Source of the DNA: Malurus cyaneus samueli
Taxonomy: Eukaryota; Chordata; Aves; Passeriformes; Maluridae
DNA length: 64,000 nt
Direction of reading: 5' to 3'
Assembly (NCBI GenBank): GCA_009741485.1
Contig: CM019214.1
Location: 6,203,705 to 6,267,704, forward strand
Under the pieces are notes generated by a model, which was not told the origin of the DNA, searched no databases, and saw nothing but the letters and a program-made list of their open reading frames with translations. How positions within the stretch are numbered: the stretch's first letter is position 1; every line of letters begins with the position of its first letter. The translations under genes and the position numbers were made by a program. Positions 36,481 to 47,540 of the stretch are shown piece by piece.

Positions 36481-38756
36481 GGAATTTAGAGGGGGTAAAT
36501 CAGCTCCCAAATCTGGCCAGAAATCATATCAGGTGAGGCCAATTGCAAGGTGGGAGATAAGAAGCATGTAGCTAAAGCAGATCTATCTGGAATTAAAATT
36601 CAAATGGCTTTTGATTTAAAAAGAAAAACTTACACACTAGAATTTCCAGGATCAGGGTTGAATTTATTTATTTTTTTTTAAATACAGTTCAAATATTCAT
36701 AGTATGTTCCAGTGATTTTTAAGTCCCTGCACATCCTACAGTGTAGGTTATCAAGGAGAAAGAATAACACTCTATCTGCATTTTTAAGACAGAGAAATAT
36801 ACTAAGGATAGCCTTTTTTTTTTTACTGGAATAAAAATTATTAACAATGGAAAAACCTAAAACATATTTTTTTTACCTGATGCAAAGCAAGCATGCAAGA
36901 TGTAGTCTTTATTTATTTAAAACATAAAACATTTAATTCCTGTGTCAAAAATCATTGAAGAAAAATAAATAAAAATCTCTAGGGGTGAAATCCTTTTACT
37001 ATTAACTTGCTCCAGGTTTCCCATGGATGTCAATAGACCCAGGTGAGATATTACCAGTTCCCTCTGTCATATGTGTATCTGCTTAGTTGGGTCTTTAATT
37101 GTGCCTGCACAAAGGAGAATTTTTTTTTTTTCTCCATTGAACACAATCTATGAGTAAAGATACACTTATTAGACACCAACCCACTATTCTAAAAAAACAC
37201 TTAAGAATATTGCTAAACTAACTGACTTCTGAATATTCTAACCCCTTTGCACATGCATGTTTTATTGAAATTATAATGTATCTTTTTGTCCCCTAGAATC
37301 CCTGCTGCTATTCAATCATATAATGGGTGGCACTTGTTTAATGACAAATTACTCAATATCCTCTTTCCTCTTCATTGTTAGACCCTTCAAAGTATCTTCT
37401 GGAAACAAAATTGCAAAATCTCATCAATTTTTTTGACTCTACATAGCTATCAATAAATTAATTTCTGCACCATTATGAGACAAGAGTTCATTACTATCCC
37501 ATTCTACAGAAGAGAAATAGACCACAGAAAGAAAATTAAAAAGTGTCTTCTAATTTCAGGTGTCTAAATTTACAACAGCACTTGATATTTTCAGTGATAT
37601 GTTCCACTGCTTATTAATCAGACTTCAAGAGGTGAAGTTCAAAACTTGAAAATAAAAACTTATTCATTATTACACAGGAAAATGGTGGTTCTGAGAAGTT
37701 CAACAAGAACTCTGGCAGAGACACAAAATCTAGCCCTGAAGGACAATATTTGATTTCTTTAAGCATCTCTATTATTTTTTTGTACTGCTTTTTCAGTATC
37801 AATCACCTTTATGAACTCCATAGGCCTATAACTATTTCTCTTTTTCTTTTTTTTTTTTTATGAAGAACTTCTTATTATTTACAAATTGTTTACTGACATG
37901 ATCCTACTCCAACAATCATTGAAGTCATGTACTTAGAAAATGCCTCCTCCTGATACATTTCTTCTTGCTCCTGCATGGCTCAAATTAGATCATACTGACC
38001 ATACAGAGCAGATCTGTACAGATTTCTTGCTTTTGTTAAATATTTATACTAAGTATGCAAATGTAGCAGAACTGAAGCTATGAACTTCCTAATGACTTCT
38101 TGTATTTCTCTGATATTAATTAAACCAGCATTTATGGTTATATAATTATCTATAGTAATAATTAAACCATGTTATTCTAGTTTAGTTTATAAATTTAATT
38201 TATATGATTTTAATAGAAAATAGTTGGACAAAAATGTCAAATTAATCATGACTAAAAATATAAATTATTATTGACAGATATATGAAACAGATATGATATA
38301 TGAAACAGAGTAATGGAAAATAGCAGCAATTTACTCTCTCCAAACTACATAGTGAGACATTGCTTGAAAAATGTCTAACATGAGAGGAATGGTGAAATGT
38401 GGACTTGTCTTCAAATATCAATAGACTTTTCTACCTATTCTCTCTGACTTTTCACTCAAGTCTCCACTCCTTGCCTCAGACTCAGGCACTGTTTTTCACG
38501 CTTCATCCAAACACCACTTTTTAGATATCCTGTTTCCTACTTTTTCCCATTTTCTCATCCCTGTTTTGTCTCAGACTCCTTGGTCCATGTTCACTTACAC
38601 AGATGCCTCACTCCTGCAATTGATTTCCAAACCAGGTGAAATAATTGAGTTCATGGTCATATCTCCCCTTCCAGGCACCACTCCATGCCCATCCACCAAC
38701 ATCAGCCTCAATCCTTTTGATCCCACTGTCTGTTTGGGACAGAAAGCACCCCAAAC

Positions 38757-39012
38757 ACCACCCTGACCAGTTCAGATCCACCCTGACCATCACCCTGACC
38801 AGTTCAGATCCACCCTGAACACACACCCTGACCAGTTCAGATCCACCCTGACACAACCTCTGACCAGTTCAGATCCACCCTGAACGACCACCCTGACCAG
38901 TTCAGATCCACCCTGACCATCACCTCTGACCAGTTCAGATCCACCCTGACCACAATCACCGTGACCAGTTCAGATCCACCCTGACCATCACCCTGACCAG
39001 TTCAGATCCACC
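38757..39012. repeat. Minisatellite, 21-bp core, about 8 units
   Basis: The core CCCTGACCAGTTCAGATCCA is repeated about eight times, separated by related short spacers such as CCCTGACCATCAC and CCCTGAACACA, so that spacing alternates around 30 bp. The reverse strand reads V-D-L-N-W-S-G repeatedly because the core length is a multiple of three. I give that frame no coding meaning. The array ends exactly where the corrupted region begins. A longer version with the same core lies at 50205-50802. Confidence 0.95.
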
Positions 39013-42000
39013 ACAAGTTGATTCTTTGCATGCTAGCCAGTTTTGATATTCCACAGCAGTATTTGTCTTGCACAAGTACATCAAATCGTGACCAGTTCAG
39101 AATTTTCCATACGGAGAGTGCTGAACTCTATGCTATTTGTCCAGTACCTACACAACAAGGCTCAGAGCTTCCACTGCTTATCTAAATCGAATAGCCTTGC
39201 CTCAGTACACTCTCACTCACTTGGCGAAAGCTAATACACAAAGTATACTAGTCATCACACCAATTTCTCTGTAAGTAGTTCATCTATCTATCCTTCTAAA
39301 AGATCCTCTCCTTTTTTTAGTTCAACGTGAATGTAACACATCTCCATAGACACGGCAATCAACTCTGAAGTAACTTACAAGCCTAGATATGTCAAGCTTA
39401 GTATCGTAGGAAATTAGCTGTGAACGAAGATCTTTCATTGGGCTCACTGTAACATATTTGGTTAGTAATCATCGATTTCCTTGCCTGATACGGCGTTGTG
39501 CATGTCTTTGTGCACAGAGAAATAAAAGGTGAGCCGAAGTAGGATATCCACTACATCGGCCAGTGCGAGAGACACGAACTGTGTTTCTGGAGTATCGTTG
39601 CGGCATGAATAAAATCTCAAACTCCTACATGACTAGTATACAGACCGACTTAAGCACACTGCTCTGCTGAGTAGCTCACCAGTTGTCTGGTATCGCACAG
39701 CTGCTTCTGACTCTCTTCATCTTTCTCGGAACTTACTGTACTTTGGGTTTGCCTGATAAATTCCAAAGTGATGTCACTTCGTAGTCATTCTACGATATCA
39801 GAAGCTCCATATCGTGGTGCAAAGCAACATCACACTCTCCTACATCTTCATTCTTGCTAGCAACAACTCACACAGCAGCTTGATATCTTCGATTCTCATG
39901 CCTATCCGTTCTCTGTCATTATCTCTTCTAGCTGTTTCCTAAACAAATGCTTTGTTCGATAATCTCTGTCACCTTAAAGAAGTATAGTAATATGAGATAA
40001 GTGTAGGTAATTCCACCATACTACTCTCAGTGTGAGCCGTAGGCATCTGGCGCCTTTTTGTGACACTCTTTAAACGGCAAATGAGGTAAATGAATATGTG
40101 TTCTTGACGTGTAATTAGGACCATATACAGTCCAATACTGATAAGACCATTATTTCCGTTCTGATCGCTGACTGGTTCCCTGTTATCTCTGTCGAGTATA
40201 GCCTCAATCACCCTTTCTAGGTAACACCATCTCCAGATAGACCAACTGATCGCTCAACTAAACACCCCCAAGCTCACAATCGCGAAGAGGACTGTATGGT
40301 GAGTTATTATTATATAAGGATATTTGAACTGGCGTGCTAGGATGAGCGAGGACATACGTGACTTTTCGAGCAACAGTGTTGATATAACAGGTTATAATCC
40401 ACTTTTGAGTAGTTGATGAGTACTTCGAGTATATTACTTTTCCTTCGTAGACTGTAACCCATTGCAGACATCTGAGGAAATGCCATGGTAACGTCATACT
40501 GTCTGCTTGAATCTAGCGAGGGAAAATCATGGTCTCTCAACCACAAGTTGGTCAGGTCAATATAAAAGCAAAGAAACTCGCGCTATAGGAGTACGAGGCG
40601 CCTCGGAACTGACTTGAAGCATTACGATGGACAAAAGAAGGTAATGCCCACATGAGAAAGACAATTATTCACAAAACATTTGTGAAATAATGCACGACTC
40701 CTTTCTTTGTCATTGCAGAAATCTCATAACAGTGATGTATCAGGTTCAACCAATCATGCCATTTTATCTTGATTTTATCTGTTATTCTAGTGTGAAGGGT
40801 GCCACTGGACACGTAAGGAACCCAAATGCTCATGTGCAGTTGGTGATATGAACACTGTATTCCATGAGAGGAAAGCATTTCCTATTTGATACCTGCATTA
40901 CAGTAATAGTGCGATGTAGTGGCATAGTGAGTTACACTCACAATTACGAAGCACAGCAAACAGGTATTTTCCCAGTCTTGCCTTTATTTCTTGTCAGTAT
41001 GTCATACAACTGTCGTGTTCTGTTGGTGAGGGTGTTTCAAGGATGACAATTCTGATCATATTCAGAGCAAACTATGCACTTAAGCCACCCTCCTCGAACT
41101 GGATTATGTCCGTTTGTAAAGAACACCAAGCAAACAAAACCTTACTCTAATGCTTGAGAAGCCACGTAGTCCTGACTCATGGACAAACTCTAGTTGCCTC
41201 TGCATCCACTCCAGTACACGTGCTTACTCATGCGCTGGTTATACACACGTGAGCTGATACAATGCCATATAAAGTTAAAGATCACATAGAAAAGGTACGT
41301 GTGTTGGTGGAAGGTGCTAATATTGTGTTCGCACGGCGCATATGAAAAATCCGGCTCCATGTCCACGTGACTTTATGTCCTACGCAAATTGAAATTGAAT
41401 GATTATCTCAACTCCTTGGTTTTATGCCTCATCACATACGCGACTCTAACTGCTTCGTTCAAGTGTTGAAAAGAGAGTTTTGGTGTAGGATGTCACCTTC
41501 ATGCAGCCGTGTGACGGGTTGTGGTTTATTCACTCAACTAGACTTCGATGTTCTCGTATCCTCCTCCTGACCCACTTCTCTGTGCGTCAGTTTAGTATAT
41601 GTCAATGAGTCCTAGATGCATAGAGAATGTAGGCTATTGATAGAGCATATAAAGATTATTAGGAAAGCCTGAGAATAAACAAATCACAAAGAAATTGTGG
41701 TCATGAGTGAATTGTAAGAATAATGCTGATTGACTTCTCAGACAAAGGTACTGAGTCGTTGACTCCCTCAGTTGTGCAGTGATAACGCGCGTCTTTCGTG
41801 CGGCCGTGTCTATGTCTCTCATTGATAGTGTAGATACTATATGGTACTCTGAGCACAGAAAGTCTAGAGTTGTCTAAGGAGGACTTATTAGGTATCTTGA
41901 TAATGACTTTCTGATGTATATACACGATATATAGAGACTTTCTCTCATGGCCTAGTGAGAATAGGATCTGTGTACAGCTTATAATTGTAGTATAATATAC

Positions 42001-43050
42001 GACACATACATAGATGATGCACTTTGCAAAATTGGCTCAGTGTGGTCTCAGATGTTAGAGTATTCTCAAACGACTGTCTCAATTAAGATGAAATAGTCAT
42101 CATTAAGTGCCAGTCAGTCCTGACTCTAATTTGCTCTTTTAACTATTCACTGCGTCTTTATCTCTTCTGCCATTCTGTTGTGTTGCTGCATGCCTCCCGT
42201 TATATCAAAACAAACCTATACTTAATGCGATCTGTTTATTTAAGAATATAGGATGAGATAATATTCGCACGATTCATAGTATATCACAGGTATGGAATGG
42301 TGTGACTAGACTCGTATGTATATGTTCATCTTCGATCCTCTTCTGTTCTCTCTACTGCTGCCGTCACGCCTCTTATCCATGACTCCTCTTAAGGACATCT
42401 TGAGTGCATGTCAAGAATATTGAGTGACTGATTTGGCCGGTAGACTACTGTTGTGTATTACGTGCCAGAGAGTATATTGAGTGCTGAATTTTGTGTGTGT
42501 ATTATCCATCCACCTTTATTTAGTAAGTGTGAAGCAGTAGTTACTGTGGCAAGTATGTGAGCTCTGAGGGGTCATTTAAGATGAGGTGCAAAAAACTCAA
42601 TGGTGTGTAGAATACATACCTCAGCCCCTTTATCTATTGTTAACGGAGTTGTTACGAAAAGTCTAGGATGTGGAGTAACTTCTCAAGCACCTCGATACTG
42701 GATAGGTTGACTGAGCTGAGTTGATCAAGCTAAGTGTCTGACAAGAGAGGTAATGATAGTCAGGGACGTTCTTTTGGATGGTTTCAATGGTGTAGTAATT
42801 ATTGATACAGTGAGGCTGGCTCCGCTCTTCTACGTGGTGGCCTCCATCGAAGTATAGGGATAAAAACAGAAGAAGAATAAATATAGTAGACATAGAATTA
42901 ACAAAGTCCAATGATTGTTTTTGACATCGGCTACAAGGACAATGGCGCATTCATGAAAAGTGGTGTCTAAGGAGATGGACTCTAGTGGTACAAGGTGTCT
43001 CTAGTTCGTCTTTCTTAGAGAAGTGAGCTAGATACAATGAGCTTGAGGAG
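39013..43050. repeat. Corrupted direct copy of about 31.39-34.7 kb
   Basis: The order of recognisable anchors is colinear with the earlier sequence. GATTCTTTGCA at about 39017 matches 31397, and perfect islands of 32, 55 and 64 bp occur at 39500-39531, 40633-40687 and 41674-41737. Between the islands the sequence only loosely follows the original. It contains many inserted bases (about 2.7 kb here for 1.85 kb there), an excess of CG dinucleotides and little of the local AT-richness. A piece of the minisatellite core (GTGACCAGTTCAGA, about 39089-39102) sits inside this copy where the original has none. Reading frames here are spurious. The right limit is approximate. Confidence 0.85.
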
Positions 43051-43099
43051 TTGATCGTGGAAACTGGTACAGTGTAGTTTTAGAATGGCAGGTTGGAGA

Positions 43100-46004
43100 A
43101 TCTGATTAGTTGTGTCTGCTCGTTGGTCGACTCAGTGAGTGGATCTGAACTGGTCATGGACAGGCTGTAATTGGTAAGGTTTGGAAATTTGAAACTGGTC
43201 TTAGTACCGTTGATTGTGACAGGATTTGGATCTTGAATTCAACTGAGGTTATAAGGGATGGAATCATAATGCTGAACTAAGTCAGTAGATTTCGTATTGT
43301 AGTTCAGGGCTGGATCTGTACATTGTAGGTGGTGTCGCTTGATAATAGACACTCTGTTTTAGATTTGCTTTACTTGTCTCTTTGAGGAATAGGACCTAGA
43401 AACCTTTATGCATTGCAAGGGTGTATTCTGAAATCTGGTTCTAAGTGGAGATGATACTGTGCTAGGGATGGAATTCACAATGGAACATGAGTGACCCGGT
43501 GAGTGGGATGATCACGTCATGGGTTGATTGTCTGTGACTCGATCACAGTGCTTCAGATTTTCTAGCTGTGTGACTCTCTCGAAACTAGGTTCAGAAGGCT
43601 GGTGTTAGTGATGATGCTATGACCTTGGTCAGAATGACGATGATAAAATTGGTGCACTGGTTGTGTGGATCTGCACCTCACTGGTCAGGGTGGATCTTAT
43701 TATTTGGTTATAGGTGTGTTGGTCTCTGGTGTCCTGGATCTGAACTGTGTTTGACAGTGGTGCGTTGTTTGGGTGGATAATTGTGTACTGTACCCAGATA
43801 GACGTAGTGGAGATTCATCAAAAGCGATGTGAGGCTGCATGTTGTAGTTGGTATGGGCATAGGAGTCTTTGCCTGGTACAAGGGGAGAAAAAGTGTATTC
43901 ACTGTGACTGCATACTCATTATGTTCACCTGGTTTTGGAAATCAATTGCAGGAGTGAGGCATAGTAGACATATGGTGTAAGCTTTGACAATGGGCAAAGG
44001 GATTTGAAGACAAAAACACAAAGAGGTACTCGAGCAATGGGATACTTATCAGGCAGTAGGAGAAGCAGGTATCGTAAAAGGCTAGATGATGATTGAGAAT
44101 GTAAGACATGACTAAACAGATGAGTGTCGCATGAGTCAAGACGTGGGGGCTACGTGCTGCGCGCACTTGAGTAACAAAGCTCAGATTTGCAGAATATGAG
44201 AGGAAAGGCCTCTAGTGCTCGATATTGTGCAAAGTACCTGTGTCACCAACTCTTTTCTCTGACTACAATACATCATATGACAATATCTATCATGACACAC
44301 CATGAAATGATTTCATAGAAAACATATTAGGATATTGGCACGCAGGATGTGGTATGATAACTTTCTCTTCTGCTATATATGTTATGGAAACTAAGGCATT
44401 GTTGGTACTAAGACTTAGTTGAAAATAGGTCAATATCTCATTATAAAGATAAGATATAAGGAGCTCTTGTTGTGCAGCTCAGCTATGCAGTATATACTCA
44501 GTTTGACACTTTTTCATAATGATATCTAATAGTACATCTATATTATCTGAAATCTATATACCCAATGTTCAGGTATGGAATGAAGTCAGCCCAGGTAAGA
44601 AATTAGCTCACGCCCTCGGATTATGCTCCCTGCCCAAGTGTAGACTCTCGCAGTATGTTCTAGGCTGTGTCTAGAGAACTCGGTAAATGGTCTGAGTTAA
44701 TTTATCATTCTCAGAGGTGAAGATACTGAGAAGAGCCCACTCAAGTTAGAATCTCTAGTCCTCTGGGACACAGCTCTCGGTGCCTGTGACATTGCTGTCT
44801 CTATCGTGCGCCTCAATTTTGGAAATAGATCATCTCATCTTTGATATGTGTCAAGCAAAGAAATCTGCTAACTGAGATTTGCCTTTCTTGTCACTGGTCA
44901 CTCGCGTCATGCCGCCTCTATTTGCAGCCAGGGTCTGCACAGGAGAGACGAAGGACGCTGATCGTTCTCCCTCCTGGATGTCGAGGCTTCCTATTCGTCC
45001 TACTACTAAGTATTTTTTGCAGTGCTGTGTCTCCTTGACGCTAGCCGAGCTCATCATTGGTCAGCGTGAGAAGCATTTAATATAAGAATTATAAGAATAT
45101 AAGAGTTTCTTCATTTAAAAAAAAAAGAAAAAGGAATGTTATAGGTGCTATGAGTTCATAAGGTGATTGATATGAAAAGCCAGTACAAAAAAAAAAAAAG
45201 TAAGATGCTTAAAAGTAAATAAATATTGTCCTTTCAGGGCTAGATTTGTGTCTCTCTGCCAGAGTTCTTGTATGAACTTCTCAGAACCACCATTTTCCTG
45301 TGTAATAATGAATAAGTTTTTATTTTCAAGTTTTGAACTTCACCTCTTGAAGTCTGATTAATAAGCAGTAGGAACATATCACTGAAAATATCAAGTGCTC
45401 GTTGTAAATTTAGACACCTGAAATTAGAAGACACTTTTAATTTTCTTTCTGTGGTTCTATTTCTCTTCTGTAGAATGGGATAGTAATGAACTCTTGTCTC
45501 ATAATGGTGCAGAAATTAATTTATTGATAGCTATGTAGAGTCAAAAAAATTGATGAGATTTTGCAATTTTGTTTCCAGAAAATACTTTGAAGGGTCTAAC
45601 AATGAAGAGGAAAGAGGCTATTGAGTAATTTGTCATTAAACAAGTGCCACCCATTATATGATTGAATGCAGCAGGGATTCTAGGGGACAAAAAGATACAT
45701 TACCGTTTCAATAAAACATGCATGTGCAAAGGGGTTAGAATATTCAGAAGTCAGTTAGTTTAGCAATATTCTTAAGAGTTTTTTTAGAATAGTGGGTTGG
45801 TGTCTAATAAGTGTATCTTTACTCATAGTTTGTGTTCAATGGAGAAAAAAAAAAATTCTCCTTGTGCAGGGCACAATTAAAGACCCAACTAAGCAGATAC
45901 ACGTATGACAGAGGGAACTGGTAATATCTCACCTGGGTCTATTGACATCCATGGGAAACCTGGAGCAAGTTAATAGTAAAAGGATTTCACCCCTAGAGAT
46001 TTTT
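43100..46004 (-). repeat. Inverted copy of the 2.9-kb segment, partly corrupted
   Basis: The left part (about 43100-43770) is a scrambled reverse complement of the minisatellite, with recognisable GGATCTGAACTGG motifs. It is followed by the reverse complement of the sequence before the array; GGTTTTGGAAATCAATTGCAGGAGTGAGGCAT at about 43931-43962 matches 38610-38640. From about 45110 to 46004 it is a clean reverse complement of 36973-37855. The clean part ends abruptly at CTAGAGATTTTTT. The segment makes an inverted repeat with both direct copies. Reading frames repeated on opposite strands (for example 45240-45434 and 48980-49255) reflect this. Confidence 0.88.
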
Positions 46005-47540
46005 TAGTTCTCATTCTCCCCTAGTGACTGAATGGTTGTGCACTTGATACTTCATTGTGGCAGATATAAATCCACGCTATCCTCATACTCGCTCTTCTCA
46101 CTAAACAATACTTGAGCATCAAGAGTGATTCAGACAGTCTCTTCTGTTCCATAGCCTCATCTGGTCCACCTATTTTAAGCACTCCAGTGTTTATATACAT
46201 CAGACCTGTCCTATTTGATGTATTGTTCCATGATGAAGGTTAAGTACCTCAATACAGTTCTTGGCTTACCAGTCAAGATTAAATAAAATTATATGAGCTC
46301 GGTCTTCCCTTCATCCAGCAGAGCTGTCATCATTACTATTCTGTTGGATAGCTTAGTCAAAGGTGAGCTGTGGACTTAAGTGGAGTAGGCATAGTCATAT
46401 TCGTTTATTTCTAGGTCCTTTGGATTTACCACACGATCGTGAACGAGAAATGATAAGTGGAGTGAGTGTGGCTAGCAGTGGACTTAAAAAATGGATGATA
46501 ATCGACCATACTCCATGGTTTGTAGCAACGTATTTATAGAATTAATTAGATAAGTTGTTAGTAAATTACACCCTATATCCTGGAATTCATCTGGATGCTA
46601 GATATAATATTTTGTGCAGATAAAGGCATATGTTGTAGTAATATTTGGCATAGATTCTCTGTGTTCATGTTGCTCACACTTGCTTTTCATCTACTCTCTA
46701 CCTCCTGTCGCAATATAAGGGGCCTCTAACTGATCCAGATGCAGTATCTGTCGCATGTGTATGGAAGAAAAGCCTAATACTAACTTTCAAGATTCAGCTT
46801 ACATCGTGTTTGATCCAATGGCTCGTCTATCCAATTTGCTCATGTGTGTTATGTGAATGCTGAAGAATGAAAATATTATAGTGATACAATGTTTTGAGCA
46901 TTTGAACGTTAGGGAGTCTACTCTACAAGTTAATGATGAGTCTACAATAGAGTAGTGGTTTGCTCCTTTCAGTACAACTATTCACTAGAGTGCATAGTTG
47001 GGCTAGAAAAAAAAAACCAACTCACATCACGATCTCGTAGTCCGTACATATTATTTAAATAATTAAAGATGGATAATATAGTGACATGTTGTGACTTTGT
47101 GCAGGCACGATCTACTAGTGATAGAACATGTAACAGATGGACTCAAGTTAAAGATAGATCGCTTGTGTAGCTATTGTAGTGGTAAGCTGTGATTTTCAAT
47201 ACGCTTTGTTTAGCAATATCGTTATCCGATCAGCTAAGTGCAATGCCACGTCTCTATGACAGTTTCTCTATGGCACCGCTCAGTGTGCTAGAGTTTTAGC
47301 AGCGACTTGTCTTGAATGACTGGAACTGTTAGAATTAGGAAAAATTGTTAGATAGAGTCTCATTGCCTTGTCAGCTATGTTAAGAGCCTATATTCAGCAT
47401 ATGGACTACAGTGAATCACTGTCATAACAATATTTCAATTCAGTCTCTAGTCTGAATAAAGGTTTTCCGCGACCTGGTAAATAGGAGAGAAAATTGTTTA
47501 GGGACAAGTTATAGGTCTTCAGAGAAAAAGTGATTTTGTG
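46005..47540. repeat. Corrupted direct copy of about 35.03-36.1 kb
   Basis: This follows the earlier CR1 fragment and its right flank in the same order, with heavy noise and about 1.4-fold length inflation. A perfect 21-bp island, TCATCCAGCAGAGCTGTCAT plus C at 46311-46331, matches 35313-35333. The patch near 46160-46210 follows the sequence near 35195-35245. The noise ends near 47540, where the clean second copy of 36107 onward begins. I do not annotate a second CR1 here because the copy appears artefactual. Confidence 0.82.

Larger units (their letters stand above)
36107..39012. repeat. 2.9-kb repeated segment, copy 1 (direct)
   Basis: This segment is repeated almost unchanged at 47541-50802 in the same orientation. 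It recurs in part, inverted, at about 43100-46004 (the clean part matches 36973 to about 37855). It contains an AT-rich body with no supported gene and ends in a 21-bp-core minisatellite. The reading frame at 36007-36420 that enters it starts upstream at ATG but has no recognised domain. In the second copy it is shortened and shifted by single-base indels. Confidence 0.92.

Noticed and set aside
38608..38856. Repeat peptide V-D-L-N-W-S-G on the minus strand (also 50031-50324)
   Set aside because: A by-product of a minisatellite whose core length is a multiple of three. The spacers break the frame elsewhere in the array.
39013..45100. Foreign or horizontally acquired island, suggested by different base composition and many CG dinucleotides
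   Set aside because: Colinear perfect islands and loose alignment show that it derives from the neighbouring 31-39 kb sequence. The composition shift is what random error does to AT-rich DNA.
46005..47540. A second CR1 insertion
   Set aside because: It is a degraded copy of the same CR1 fragment with its own right flank, in the same order, so not an independent insertion.
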